Origin: Vibrio spartinae
GTDB taxonomy: Bacteria; Pseudomonadota; Gammaproteobacteria; Enterobacterales; Vibrionaceae
Direction: 5' to 3'
DNA length: 64,000 nt
Assembly: GCF_024347135.1 (NCBI RefSeq)
Contig: NZ_AP024907.1
Location: forward strand, 1,355,001-1,419,000
Part shown: one piece after another, positions 48,562 to 58,157 of the stretch
How the letters are laid out: each line of letters opens with the position of its first letter
How positions within the stretch are numbered: position 1 is the stretch's first letter
Notes under the pieces: model-generated
Told to the model about the DNA's origin: nothing
The model's database searches: none
What the model saw: only the letters and a program-made list of their open reading frames with translations
Program-made: the position numbers and the translations under genes

Positions 48562-48927
48562 ATGAATTTTAGTGCGATCAATTTTAAAGATAAATTCTCA
48601 AAATTTTCAGAACACTGGTCTCCGCGTGTTGTGGCGGAAATGAACGATTATCAATTTAAGTTAGTCAAGGTTGAAGGCGAGTTTGTTTGGCATGATCATC
48701 CGGATACCGATGAAGTCTTCATCGTGTTGGACGGTATCCTCAATATCGAATTCCGGGAGGGGGTCGTCACCTTAAATTCAGGAGAAATGTTTGTTATTCC
48801 GAAAGGTGTTGAGCATCGGCCTGTTGCCAAAAGTGAATGCAAGATCATGATTGTTGAGCCTAAAGGCGTGGTTAATACCGGCGATTCAGCGAGTGAATTG
48901 ACGGCTGACAATGATGTTTGGGTGTGA
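48562..48927 (+). CDS. cupin domain protein
   Basis: This is a 121-residue single-domain cupin. Metal-site motifs are [10 protein letters not shown] (motif 1) and [10 protein letters not shown] (motif 2). GGAG lies upstream of ATG 48562. The start region [33 protein letters not shown] is common in small cupins of unknown substrate. Confidence 0.9.
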   Translation: MNFSAINFKDKFSKFSEHWSPRVVAEMNDYQFKLVKVEGEFVWHDHPDTDEVFIVLDGILNIEFREGVVTLNSGEMFVIPKGVEHRPVAKSECKIMIVEPKGVVNTGDSASELTADNDVWV

Positions 48928-48991
48928 TTTATATGAATGAGTCAATAATTGAGTATCTCATATTGGCTAGGTTGATGTTGAAGGAGAGGTG

Positions 48992-49408
48992 ATGACAAAG
49001 ATAGGATTCTTTATCCGTTTTACGGCCGCCTATATCGTGGTTATGGCTATCGCGGGTGTGGCAGCGGGATTTCTGGGAATGGAAAACGCAAGCAGTTTGA
49101 ATACACCGATATTATTCGGTATCTCATATTGGATTTTCTACACCTATACAAATAAAAATGAACGACTCATCGAAAGTCGTGAGAAGTGGCATTTAATTTT
49201 GCTGGCGCTGCTTGGCGATGTGATTACGACGATCTTATTAGGTATTCCAACCATGTTGGTCAGTCATATTCCCCTTAACTTTTTATTGATTGGTTTTCTC
49301 ATCACCATACCACTGCATTTTTTGCTTTTCCTCGCAGTCAATTTCGGTGTCAAAAAGTTGATAACTAAACAGCGTCCTGAGTTGGTCAATCATGAACAAG
49401 CGTCATGA
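48992..49408 (+). CDS. small integral membrane protein, ABZJ_00895-like
   Basis: This is a 138-residue protein with four predicted TM helices: about 6-28, 37-53, 65-87 and 92-115. ATG 48992 has AAGGAG five to nine bases upstream; the GTG just before it (48989) is less likely. The start KIGFFIRFTAAYIVV resembles the ABZJ_00895 family. Function is unknown. Confidence 0.75.
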   Translation: MTKIGFFIRFTAAYIVVMAIAGVAAGFLGMENASSLNTPILFGISYWIFYTYTNKNERLIESREKWHLILLALLGDVITTILLGIPTMLVSHIPLNFLLIGFLITIPLHFLLFLAVNFGVKKLITKQRPELVNHEQAS

Positions 49409-49604
49409 TAGTTCACTGTACTGATGAACTGTATTGACGTTAGTTGAGGACATGATGGGTATCAAGATCAGGAATAGAAACGGGATGGTGGATATTCTGA
49501 TGGCATTGGACAGGGTTGATGAATCATGATGATGTATCGGAGCGGTTTCGAGCGCCTGATTTGACCATCAACTGAATCGGTCGCAATAAACACAAGGAAA
49601 TCTA

Positions 49605-50369
49605 GTGACAAAATTTGCAGTGTTATCTGATATTCATAGCAATGTTTTTGCCCTTGACGCGGTGGTTAATCATGCCAAATCACAGGGCGTGACCCAGTTT
49701 ATTAATCTTGGGGATATTTTGTATGGGCCGATTGCGCCCAAAGAGACTTATCAATATTTATTCACGTTGAATGCGATAACCATATCGGGGAATCAGGATC
49801 GGCAGATCTATCAGGCCACTCCAGAAGAAATTGAATCAAATCCCACCATGGCATTCATACTCGATGAGTTGGGTCAAGCCCCGCTGGAATGGATGAAACA
49901 GTTACCATTTGATTTACAGATCACCAATGACATTTATGCGTGTCATGGGACGCCAACGAGCGATCTGGTTTATTTATTAGACAATATTGAATCAGGGAAA
50001 CCTGAAGTCCGGGCGGATCAGGAAATCATAGCATTATTGGGGGGCATCTCATCCCCAATGATTCTTTGTGGTCATACCCATATGCCAAGATGTGTTGAAC
50101 TATCGACCGGTCAAATGGTGATTAATCCCGGTAGCGTCGGATTGCAAGCGTATCGCGATGAAGAACCTGTGATACATGCCATGCAAAACTATTCGTCTCA
50201 AGCATCCTATGTCACCTTGTCCAAACATATTGGCGGTGAGAGACATGTTGGAGATAAATGGGATATAGCGTTTCATCGGGTCAGTTACGATGTGTCGCAA
50301 GCTATCGATGCGGCTCAGCAACGGGGCCGCACAGACTGGGTTCAATGTTTACGCACCGGACGATGCTGA
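49605..50369 (+). CDS. metallophosphoesterase family protein
   Basis: This is a 254-residue calcineurin-like phosphoesterase. Metal-binding motifs are SDIHSN (DxH), NLGDILYGP (GD), SGNQDR (GNxD/H-like, with Q-D in place of H-E), CHGTP and CGHTHMPR. The start is GTG 49605 with AAGGA upstream. YfcE-like or protein-phosphatase-like activity is possible, and the substrate is unknown. Confidence 0.87.
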   Translation: MTKFAVLSDIHSNVFALDAVVNHAKSQGVTQFINLGDILYGPIAPKETYQYLFTLNAITISGNQDRQIYQATPEEIESNPTMAFILDELGQAPLEWMKQLPFDLQITNDIYACHGTPTSDLVYLLDNIESGKPEVRADQEIIALLGGISSPMILCGHTHMPRCVELSTGQMVINPGSVGLQAYRDEEPVIHAMQNYSSQASYVTLSKHIGGERHVGDKWDIAFHRVSYDVSQAIDAAQQRGRTDWVQCLRTGRC

Positions 50370-50393
50370 TCATTGGTGTTTTCAGGAGAGAAT

Positions 50394-51008
50394 ATGGATG
50401 TTTTACTGTATAGCGCGAAGGGTTCCAATTGTTCGGAAAGAGTGCAGTGGGTACTTAACTTTAAGCGGATTCCTTATCAAAGGATTGAAGTGAGTTCACA
50501 AGAGTTGGGATCGAGTTATCTCACCGTGAATCCGTTTGGTTATGTGCCGTCACTATCGGTCGATGGCTTGGTGTTTTCTGAGTCAATGGCGATTGTCGAG
50601 TATCTTGAAGAGCGGTTTACCGATATTCCTTTACTCGGTAACAATCTCAATGAAAAGACGCATATCCGTCGGGTTTGTGAATACGTGAATGGCAGTATTC
50701 ATTCACCTCAAAACAAAACGGTACTTAAATTTTTTCGCCCTGATCTTGATGACAGCTCGAAACGACAATTGCGGGGAGAGTGGATTACGCATTGCCTCGA
50801 TAAATTAAGTGCGTCGATTTGTCACGACTCGGGGTATGTCATTGGTCACAATTTCAGCCTTGCGGATATCTTTGTTGCGTCAATCTATAAAAAAGCACGA
50901 CAACATGGCGCTGCTGGTCATGAATTTTATCATCAGCATCTCATGTTTATTCGTAACAATGAGCAGGTCGCGAGGGCTGAGCCACCAGAAGATAAGCCAC
51001 ACGAATGA
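50394..51008 (+). CDS. glutathione S-transferase-like protein
   Basis: This 204-residue protein begins with a thioredoxin-fold GST N-domain: SAKGSNCSERVQWVLNFKRIPYQRIEV, then NPFGYVPSLSVDG with cis-proline and SESMAIVEYLEERF. The C-terminal helical domain includes VIGHNFSLADIFVASI. ATG 50394 follows AGGAGAGAAT and is preferred over 50373. The substrate is unknown. Confidence 0.9.
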   Translation: MDVLLYSAKGSNCSERVQWVLNFKRIPYQRIEVSSQELGSSYLTVNPFGYVPSLSVDGLVFSESMAIVEYLEERFTDIPLLGNNLNEKTHIRRVCEYVNGSIHSPQNKTVLKFFRPDLDDSSKRQLRGEWITHCLDKLSASICHDSGYVIGHNFSLADIFVASIYKKARQHGAAGHEFYHQHLMFIRNNEQVARAEPPEDKPHE

Positions 51009-51091
51009 CGCTATCGGGTTGTGAGCGGTGCTGATGACAACCGATGTGGACGGGAACAGGTCGTGGGTGGAACAAATCATGGGATGGCATC

Positions 51092-51124
51092 AATAAAGGG
51101 AGACTCACAACGTCTCCCTTTATT
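51092..51124. terminator. bidirectional terminator, GST gene / chemoreceptor gene
   Basis: AATAAAGGGAGAC and GTCTCCCTTTATT form a perfect 13-bp stem with a 7-base loop in the convergent gap. A/T-rich ends on both sides allow termination in both directions. Confidence 0.85.
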
Positions 51125-51146
51125 ATTATGGTGCATGAACCCTCAA

Positions 51147-53093
51147 TTAAATCTTGAAGCGGGCAACCAACTGATTCAGTTGTTCCGCCAGCCGTGCAAT
51201 TTCGCCACTGGACTGACGGGTTTCATCTGAGGCAACGGCATTTTCTTCCGCGATTTGACGGACATTAACGATGTTTTCGTTGATACTTTCAGCAACAGTG
51301 CTCTGTTGCTCAGAAGCGCTGGCAATTTGCATATTCATGTCATTGATGACACTGATGGCGTGAATAATTGCTTGCAACGTCTCATTGGTTTCATCGGCCT
51401 GTTTAACACAATCGGTTGCTTGTTTTTTTCCTTGATTCATGGCAGCGACGGTACTCTGCGTGCCTTGTTGGAGCTGTTCAATAATATTCTGGATCTCTTG
51501 GGTGGAATCCTGTGTTCTGGATGCCAGCGAGCGAACTTCGTCGGCAACGACCGCAAATCCCCGGCCTTGCTCTCCGGCCCGTGCCGCTTCGATTGCTGCG
51601 TTCAGGGCGAGAAGGTTGGTCTGTTCGGCAATCCCTCTGATGACGTCCAGAATGGTACTGATATTGTGGACTTCCTGCTCTACTTCGCTGAGTCTTTCCG
51701 AAGATTGGGTGACACTTTCCGAGAGTGAGTGGATTGCCGTGATGGTTCGTTGTACAACCCCGGCGCCTGATTCAGCTTCCTGATTGGCTTGATCTGCCGC
51801 ACCGGCCGCCTGAGATGCACTGTTGGCAACATCATGCACGGTCACGGTCATCTCATTCATGGCCGTCGCAACCATCTCCGTTTCTGATTCTTGCCTGATG
51901 ATACTCTGACTACTTTGTTCGGTGACGGTTGCCAACTCAGTCGATGCTGAGGCAAGTTCGGTACTGGCTCCGGAAATGGTGGTGATCATCTGTTTCAGAT
52001 TGACAGCCGTATTTTGAATGGCAGCAAGCAGTAACCCGGTTTCGTCTTTACTGGTTTTTCCGACATTAACGGTTAGATCACCATCTGCCAGTTGGTTGGC
52101 CGCCTTCACCGCTTTCTGAACCGGTTTGGTAATGACGATGGTCAGTAAGTAGGATGCTACAATCCCTAATAAAATGGCCAGCACGGACAGCAGTATGGTG
52201 ACTTCGATACTTCTGGTGGTACTGTCTTTTAACTGAGGACCAAGCGTATCCTGCTCTTGCATCACTGACTGTGTGACTTTCTCAACATCAGCCGCGATCT
52301 GAGGACCGAGTTCATCCAGTGTATGGTTAATCATCCCATTCGCTTGTGAAATCAGACTGTTAATATCACGCATATCTTTCAGATAGTCTTGATGTGCTTT
52401 CAGAAACGTGTTCAATAGTTTTTGCTGCGGTGTTCCTTGCAGATCCTGTTTCAGGACCGACAATTCATCTTGTAGCCCTGCATCCATATTGGTGATCGCG
52501 ATGGTGAAATCTTCCTCTTGACTGCTCTGCAGAAATTTTACGACGAACAGGCGTCCAACGAGCATTGCTCGCTGTGCCTGGCTGGCATTGTAGGTGAGTG
52601 TTGCATTGCCTTCTTGATAGGCTGATTGGATAATTTGAGCAATGGATTCGCGCATTTCTTGACCATAGATACCAAGTTGTTTTTCAAGCGCATTGCGTTG
52701 TCTGACTAATTCAACGACTTGATTAAAGGTCGTATTGTAAGTGTTAATTGACTGGTCCACTTGCTCAATCAGGTCTTTTCTTTCTGGCGAGTGAACCGAT
52801 TGTTTTGCCTCATTCAAGAAACCCTTCATTTTGGCAAGATATTTTTGATAGCTGGTGATGTCGTCAGTGTCTCTGGTAATTAGAAAATCTTTGACATTCA
52901 TGCGAACCATTAGCATGTTCGTTTGTAATCGACCTGAAAGATTGGTCTCTCGGGCTAAATCTCTATACTTGCTGATCCCATCACTGACTGACTGTAATGA
53001 GTAGATGCTCGCACCCAAAACAATTGATAATAAAATCAGTACAGTAGCGAATCCCGCCCCAATTTTTAAACCCAGCCTTAAGTTCCTAAACAT
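51147..53093 (-). CDS. methyl-accepting chemotaxis protein with HBM-type sensor
   Basis: This 648-residue chemoreceptor has TM1 (about 10-32), a long all-helical periplasmic sensor (about 35-295) of the helical-bimodular type, TM2 (about 298-320), HAMP (about 322-375) and the signalling domain with [26 protein letters not shown] lies just before ATG 53093. HBM receptors in Pseudomonas bind organic acids. The ligand here is unknown. It is divergent from a solute-binding protein gene. Confidence 0.92.
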   Translation of the reverse strand: MFRNLRLGLKIGAGFATVLILLSIVLGASIYSLQSVSDGISKYRDLARETNLSGRLQTNMLMVRMNVKDFLITRDTDDITSYQKYLAKMKGFLNEAKQSVHSPERKDLIEQVDQSINTYNTTFNQVVELVRQRNALEKQLGIYGQEMRESIAQIIQSAYQEGNATLTYNASQAQRAMLVGRLFVVKFLQSSQEEDFTIAITNMDAGLQDELSVLKQDLQGTPQQKLLNTFLKAHQDYLKDMRDINSLISQANGMINHTLDELGPQIAADVEKVTQSVMQEQDTLGPQLKDSTTRSIEVTILLSVLAILLGIVASYLLTIVITKPVQKAVKAANQLADGDLTVNVGKTSKDETGLLLAAIQNTAVNLKQMITTISGASTELASASTELATVTEQSSQSIIRQESETEMVATAMNEMTVTVHDVANSASQAAGAADQANQEAESGAGVVQRTITAIHSLSESVTQSSERLSEVEQEVHNISTILDVIRGIAEQTNLLALNAAIEAARAGEQGRGFAVVADEVRSLASRTQDSTQEIQNIIEQLQQGTQSTVAAMNQGKKQATDCVKQADETNETLQAIIHAISVINDMNMQIASASEQQSTVAESINENIVNVRQIAEENAVASDETRQSSGEIARLAEQLNQLVARFKI

Positions 53094-53468
53094 ATTTTCA
53101 CCTGTTCATCTGTTTGGATAATTATTTTTGACGTTGTTTTTGGCAATAAAATACGTGCCAGAGGAGCGACAAAACACAGAGCATATGATATCAGAGTACT
53201 GTGCAAATTATAGACTATAGATGACTCGTCAGAGTAGTGAAGTGCATTGAACTGAGGATCTTTGGGAGAGCGTTTATGAATGTCGAGGCGGGGATATTTG
53301 AGCATAAGATATAATGATAATGGATTGAAATTATGACGTTTTTCGTTGATGATGTGGGGTTCATCATATCTATGACATGATTCCAAGAATAGCCTGATGG
53401 TATGATGTTCACTATTGATTTAAATAATAATATTACTTAAAGCACAACAAGTTACGGAACGATTCATC
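53094..53468. promoter_or_regulatory. divergent region, chemoreceptor / solute-binding protein
   Basis: These 375 bases are AT-rich and carry no gene I can support. They must hold the promoters of both flanking genes, but I could not single out convincing boxes. Confidence 0.45.
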
Positions 53469-54290
53469 ATGACAATTCATCGAGTGAAAAAAGGAATGCG
53501 TCGGTTGTTGACCGGTTTGGTCATTGGTACAGCCGCTTTCTCTGCTACAACGACATTCGCAACCGCATCCACGATTGAGGGGATTTTAAAATCAGGTGAG
53601 CTGAAATTTTGTTTTGAAGCTGGGTATGTACCTTTTGAGATGACCAGTAAAGATGGGCGGTTCATCGGGTTTGATATTGATATTGCGAAGCATATGGCCC
53701 ATTCGATCGATGTTAAATTTGTGCCGGTCAATACCGCGTGGGATGGGATTATTCCGGCATTACAGACGGGTAAGTGTGATTTTATCGGAGGGATGACGGT
53801 GACGCCGAAACGCAATCTGAAAGTGTCCTTTGCCGATGCTTATATGCAGATTGGTCAGACGGTTTTACTGTCACCGACGCTGGTAGGAAAGATTCATAGT
53901 TATCGTGATTTGAATGATGCCAAATATACCGTTACAACCCAGATGGGAACGACGGGAGCACAGGCGGCGAAGAAATATTTGTCAAAAGCAAACGTTGATC
54001 TCTACGATACCTCTGCCGATGCAGTGTTGCAGGTTGCCAATGGCCGGGCCGATGCTTTTGTCTACGATTTACCTTACAACGCTATGTATGCAGCGCAGCA
54101 TCCCAAGCAGGTAGTTCATCTTGATGACGCATTCACTTTCGAACCGCTGGGCTGGGCTGTGCGTCAGGGAGACACTGAATTTGTTAATTTCCTGAATAAC
54201 TATTTAAAACAGATTCATGGTGATGGGACTTATGAGCGGATTTACACCAAATGGTTTCAATCAGACAGATGGATCAAACGTGTCCAGTGA
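53469..54290 (+). CDS. family 3 solute-binding protein (amino acid ABC type), orphan
   Basis: This is a 273-residue periplasmic binding protein. The signal peptide ends near FATA/STIEG. The mature start LKSGELKFCFEAGYVPFEMTS and GFDIDIAKHMA are typical of SBP family 3, as are TAWDGIIPALQTGKCDFIGGMTVTPKR and the ligand-arginine region. No permease or ATPase genes are adjacent, so it either serves a distant ABC transporter or presents ligand to a receptor such as the divergent chemoreceptor. Confidence 0.9.
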   Translation: MTIHRVKKGMRRLLTGLVIGTAAFSATTTFATASTIEGILKSGELKFCFEAGYVPFEMTSKDGRFIGFDIDIAKHMAHSIDVKFVPVNTAWDGIIPALQTGKCDFIGGMTVTPKRNLKVSFADAYMQIGQTVLLSPTLVGKIHSYRDLNDAKYTVTTQMGTTGAQAAKKYLSKANVDLYDTSADAVLQVANGRADAFVYDLPYNAMYAAQHPKQVVHLDDAFTFEPLGWAVRQGDTEFVNFLNNYLKQIHGDGTYERIYTKWFQSDRWIKRVQ

Positions 54291-54316
54291 TTGAATGCTG
54301 CCAGTGGATGCTACTG

Positions 54317-54347
54317 AAAAAAACACCGATTGCTTCGGTGTTTTTTT
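54317..54347 (+). terminator. intrinsic terminator of the solute-binding protein gene
   Basis: AAAAAAACACCGA pairs with TCGGTGTTTTTTT around a 5-base loop; the T-run is seven bases long. It lies 27 bases past the stop. Confidence 0.95.
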
Positions 54348-54409
54348 ATGGATAAATTTTGAGACTGGCCGCAGTGCCGGGACTCCTATATTGAATCAGC
54401 AGTTGGGAA

Positions 54410-55477
54410 TCAGCAGTTGGCTTTTTCATGTTCAAGCAGCCAGCGTTTGCGTTCCAGCCCTCCGGCATAACCGACCAGTTTGCCGTTCTTGCCGATGACC
54501 CGATGACACGGGATGATGATGGCGATGCGGTTATGCCCGTTGGCTGAAGCAACTGCCCGGACTGCGGTGGGTTTATGGATGGCTTCTGCCTGTTGTTGGT
54601 AAGATGCTGTCGAGCCATATTCTATCTGCTGTAAAGCTTGCCAGACCTCTTTTTGGAAGGGGGTTCCCGGTGAGTGAATGCTCACGTCAAACTGTTTGCG
54701 TGTCCCGGCGAAGTATTCGCCAATCTCTTGTTTGGCCTGGCGAATGTGGTCATTTTCCCCATTGATAATGGTGGCTTTCAGCAAGCGTTGTAAATCCCGG
54801 AATTCGGTTTCCAGCATTCGTCGTTCGACAAACTCCAGTAAACAGATGCCTTCATCGGTTGCACAGACGAACATCGGGCCCAATGGCGTGGTAAAGCGAT
54901 TGATCAAGATAACTTGACTGTCGGTACTTTGGTTTGGTGATTTTCCCATAACTTTCTTAAACGTATATCCGAATCCACTCAAGGATTCATATCCCATATC
55001 GTAGGCTGTGTCCATGAGTTTCTTTCCTTCTTTAAGTTCGACCAGCGCATGATTGATTCGATACATTCGCTGAAAGGTGTGAAAGGTAATGCCATAGTGT
55101 TTTTTAAACCAGCGGCGTACCATTTCCGGTTGTATCTGGTGTTGTCTCAACCGACTGTCAGAGATTTTTTCTTTCGGGTGTCGGCGTACCAATTCTATAG
55201 CCTGTGCAACAGGCGAGGGCGCTTCACTGGCGTTTTCAGTCGGTTTACAAATCTTGCAGGGACGAAACCCCGCATCCAGTGCTGCTTTTAATGTGGGATA
55301 AAAATCAACGTTTTCTTGTTTCGGCTTTCGGGCCCGGCATGTGGCAATGCAGAAGATGGATGTGGTTTTGACACCGGCATAGAAAATCCCGACGTAACGC
55401 GGATCTTTTTCCACAAGCGCTTGATAATAACGATTGATCTGTTGCGGATTGGTAATTGGCTGTCCATGTTTCTGCAT
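54410..55477 (-). CDS. ada: bifunctional Ada: adaptive-response regulator and O6-alkylguanine-DNA methyltransferase
   Basis: Ada removes methyl groups from DNA onto its own cysteines and then activates the adaptive response. From the N-terminus there is a zinc domain with FCIATCRARKP and RPCKIC (four cysteines, including the phosphotriester acceptor), then an AraC-type helix-turn-helix (about 75-180), then the methyltransferase domain with the active-site motif IPCHRVIG. I place the start at ATG 55477 (MQKHGQPITNPQQI, 355 residues); earlier in-frame starts at 55519 and 55555 are less like the family. It neighbours an AlkB-like gene. Confidence 0.94.
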   Translation of the reverse strand: MQKHGQPITNPQQINRYYQALVEKDPRYVGIFYAGVKTTSIFCIATCRARKPKQENVDFYPTLKAALDAGFRPCKICKPTENASEAPSPVAQAIELVRRHPKEKISDSRLRQHQIQPEMVRRWFKKHYGITFHTFQRMYRINHALVELKEGKKLMDTAYDMGYESLSGFGYTFKKVMGKSPNQSTDSQVILINRFTTPLGPMFVCATDEGICLLEFVERRMLETEFRDLQRLLKATIINGENDHIRQAKQEIGEYFAGTRKQFDVSIHSPGTPFQKEVWQALQQIEYGSTASYQQQAEAIHKPTAVRAVASANGHNRIAIIIPCHRVIGKNGKLVGYAGGLERKRWLLEHEKANC

Positions 55478-55614
55478 TGGAAACGTTCTTTTGTCGGATT
55501 GAATAGCAAAACGATACATGTAAAAAAAGTCGGGTGGCAACCAATAAATTGACAACTATGTTTTCGACTGTCTCTGGTTTTTCGACCATCCCCGACCCAT
55601 GTTCGAATACCTGT

Positions 55615-56214
55615 CTATAAGATCTGACGAAACGTCAGACTGATCCGTTGCCCGGTAACCTTTTTGCTTTTGTTGATTCCATGTCGCCAGTAATGCTGAA
55701 TCGGACCTTCCATAACCAGCAATGAACCATCGGTGGGGGTGATGGTGAATCGGTGCTCACCGTTCCGGTGTCTGAATTGCAAGGGCCTGGCTATACCAAA
55801 GGTGAGCATCGCGACGACAGGGTTTTTTCCTAATTCGGGTTCATTATCAGCATGCATCCCCATATTGTGTTGTCCGTGTTGATACCAGTTGCCCAGCACG
55901 GAGTTAAATGCATGCCCTGAAGCCTCTTCAACAATCGCCTTGAGTTGGTTGAGTAACGGTGGCCATGGGGTTGGCGCCAAGCGAACCTGAGAATACGTAT
56001 AGGCTTTATCACCGTACCAACACTGAAGTCTGGGCGTTTGATAATGACGGCCAAACAAATAGACATCACCCTGATACCAGTGCAGTGAATTTTTCAATGT
56101 GTGTGACAGTGTATCGGTCTCTGTGAGAAGCCGATCAATATAGCGCAGCCTGCCATCCGGCAACTTAATGATTTCAGGATTCCGGTTGGAAGCGATCATG
56201 GCGGATAAATCCAT
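55615..56214 (-). CDS. AlkB-like 2-oxoglutarate-dependent dioxygenase
   Basis: This is a DNA-repair dioxygenase of the AlkB/ALKBH2 type that oxidatively removes alkyl lesions. The iron ligands are visible as HADNEPELG (HxD) and the later histidine in QHYWRHG, and the 2-oxoglutarate arginine is in RISLTFRQ. The start is not fixed: ATG 56214 (MDLSAMIAS) and ATG 56199 (MIASNRNPEI) are both possible, and the frame to 56274 overlaps the upstream hydrolase by 101 bases. It lies next to ada on the same strand, so an adaptive-response role is likely. Confidence 0.87.
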   Translation of the reverse strand: MDLSAMIASNRNPEIIKLPDGRLRYIDRLLTETDTLSHTLKNSLHWYQGDVYLFGRHYQTPRLQCWYGDKAYTYSQVRLAPTPWPPLLNQLKAIVEEASGHAFNSVLGNWYQHGQHNMGMHADNEPELGKNPVVAMLTFGIARPLQFRHRNGEHRFTITPTDGSLLVMEGPIQHYWRHGINKSKKVTGQRISLTFRQIL

Positions 56215-56794
56215 CGATTTGTGAGGCAAGCGTTTGTGAGTACAGCATCGTCGTATGTGCATAACGAATTTCAAGATGATCGGTCATGCCGGCGATTTTG
56301 GTCTCTTCAACGGTAATCGTGCCGTCCGATGCAGCGTCATGACCGCATAGCATCGGCCGAATCCCTAAAGCCACGGTGCCGGCGATGCTGCCGAGTTTCT
56401 GGGGAAAACGCCATTCATCTTGGTGTTGCTGCAATCCATGATGGGGTGCATTACCGAGGATCATGCCGAATCCCATCGCCTGAATTTTGCTAATAATCGA
56501 GGCACCCTGAAGGGGGGAACCAATCGTTACCACGTGAGAAATTTGGGCCGTGGTCGGTTGACGGGAGGCAAGATAGTTTTTGATCATCAATCCGCCGAGG
56601 CTATGACCGACCAGAATATTGGTATGGGTCTCATCGAGCGCTGCATCAATGTTGCTAAATAGCTTCTCATCGTCGATAGCGACAGTATTGTAGCTGAGCA
56701 CTTCCGTGGTATAACCCAGTTGGTTTAATCGCTGACGCAGCGGTTGCAGCGCGATGCCATGCATGTACAAGCCATGGAGAAGGATAATTTTCAT
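56174..56794 (-). CDS. alpha/beta hydrolase, lipase/esterase-like
   Basis: This 206-residue protein begins MKIILLHGLYMHG (ATG 56794, GAGAG upstream; 56806 is less good). The nucleophile elbow is GHSLGGLM, followed by IGSPLQGASII. It resembles small alpha/beta hydrolases of the PGAP1/lipase class. Its end overlaps the start of the AlkB-like gene, so the two are probably co-transcribed; a functional link is not evident. Confidence 0.83.
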   Translation of the reverse strand: MKIILLHGLYMHGIALQPLRQRLNQLGYTTEVLSYNTVAIDDEKLFSNIDAALDETHTNILVGHSLGGLMIKNYLASRQPTTAQISHVVTIGSPLQGASIISKIQAMGFGMILGNAPHHGLQQHQDEWRFPQKLGSIAGTVALGIRPMLCGHDAASDGTITVEETKIAGMTDHLEIRYAHTTMLYSQTLASQIDGFIRHDRFQPES

Positions 56795-56945
56795 AGACTC
56801 TCTCATGTCAGATTTCCTAAGGACTGAACTGCATCGTATGGAGCAATCGGATGATATGCAATAGTGATTTCAATGGTGTTGAATATCATATCCAGTCATT
56901 CTGAATTGTATCAGTTCTGTTGCATTCAATCGTCAGTATAACGTG

Positions 56946-58157
56946 TTATGCATCTGCCATGATGTGTTGAAGCAGGTTATTTTCGTGGAGTGCCCGCTTA
57001 ATTAATGCATAACCACCAATCGTGTCCTGTTGCTGAAAGCGGGCTTGTTCAAGGCGTAAATCTCCGGCAAAACTGGGGAGTGTCTGCCGCTGAATCTGTT
57101 CCAACAGTCGGGGAAATAATATCGGGGCAGTCTGAATCATCTCTCCGGCAAACAGAATTTTTTCCGGATTGAATACGTTCACCAGCATCCCCAGCACACG
57201 GCCGAGATATTGGGCTGCTTGCTCGATAATATGTGTTGCTAAGCCATCGCCCTGAATCGCGGCATCGCAAAGGTGTTCGATGGTGAGATGGTCCGCAGTT
57301 AAGATGCTCTGATGGCCGTGTTGCAGTAGTGCTTGTGTCTGCTTGAGCAGCGCTTGATTCGACACCACGGTTTCAAGACAACCAAAGCTCCCACAGTGGC
57401 AGCGTTGTCCGAATGGGTCGATCTGAATATGCCCAATCTCGCCAATCGGGCGGTGTTTGCCCAAAAGCAGTTGCCCGTCGGTGATAATCCCGGCACCGAC
57501 ACCGTGATGAATACTGATCAGGATGAAGTCATCGCATTGTTTGGCTTTTCCCAGATAGTACTCAGAGAGTGCTCGGGCTCGAATGTCATTACCGATATAG
57601 ATGGGTAATGCCAGATCTTCAAGCGCTGAGGATAGCTTGAGACCGGCAATTTTATGGTTGGGAGAATAATGGATCATCCCTGAGGTTGGATCAACCAGAC
57701 CCGCCATGGTCACAGCAATGGCAATCAGATGATGTGCCGCATACTGGGACCGAATTTGGCAGATTTCATGGCGGAGCGTGTCAACGATACCTTGTGTATC
57801 GTGAGATTCAATCGATGTTTGCTGAACATGATGAACCTGACCGGATAAGTCCATCAGACTTGCCTGAATCATATCCCGACCCAACCGACAGGAGATAAAA
57901 TAGAAATCTCGCTGATTGGTGGTCAGCGAGGTTGCCGGGCGTCCGCCGGTTGATGCTTGTTGTTCAACCTCAGTAATGAGATTGTGGGCCAGTAGCTGAC
58001 GCGTGATATTGGTGACACTGGCTGGTGCAAGTGCACTCTGTTGAGCAATCCGGACGCGGGACATCGGGCCTTCTTGGTCGATCAACTGATAGACCCGTGC
58101 CGCATTGACCTGTTTGAGTTGCTCGTGATTTGTCACTTGTCTGCTACGTTTGACCAT
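56946..58157 (-). CDS. nagC: NagC, ROK-family repressor of GlcNAc genes
   Basis: NagC represses GlcNAc use and is released by GlcNAc-6-P. The N-terminal helix-turn-helix (about 15-75, LKQVNAARVYQLIDQEGPMSR) is followed by a ROK domain with zinc motif CHCGSFGCLET (about residues 260-270) and EIGH upstream of it. Its start directly follows the nagA stop, so it is the third gene of nagBAC and autoregulated in the usual scheme. Confidence 0.94.
   Translation of the reverse strand: MVKRSRQVTNHEQLKQVNAARVYQLIDQEGPMSRVRIAQQSALAPASVTNITRQLLAHNLITEVEQQASTGGRPATSLTTNQRDFYFISCRLGRDMIQASLMDLSGQVHHVQQTSIESHDTQGIVDTLRHEICQIRSQYAAHHLIAIAVTMAGLVDPTSGMIHYSPNHKIAGLKLSSALEDLALPIYIGNDIRARALSEYYLGKAKQCDDFILISIHHGVGAGIITDGQLLLGKHRPIGEIGHIQIDPFGQRCHCGSFGCLETVVSNQALLKQTQALLQHGHQSILTADHLTIEHLCDAAIQGDGLATHIIEQAAQYLGRVLGMLVNVFNPEKILFAGEMIQTAPILFPRLLEQIQRQTLPSFAGDLRLEQARFQQQDTIGGYALIKRALHENNLLQHIMADA

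Noticed and set aside
53144..53162. Sigma-54 promoter for the chemoreceptor (TGGCACG...TTGCC on the minus strand)
   Set aside because: The gap between the two elements is seven bases instead of four, so GG and GC are not correctly spaced.
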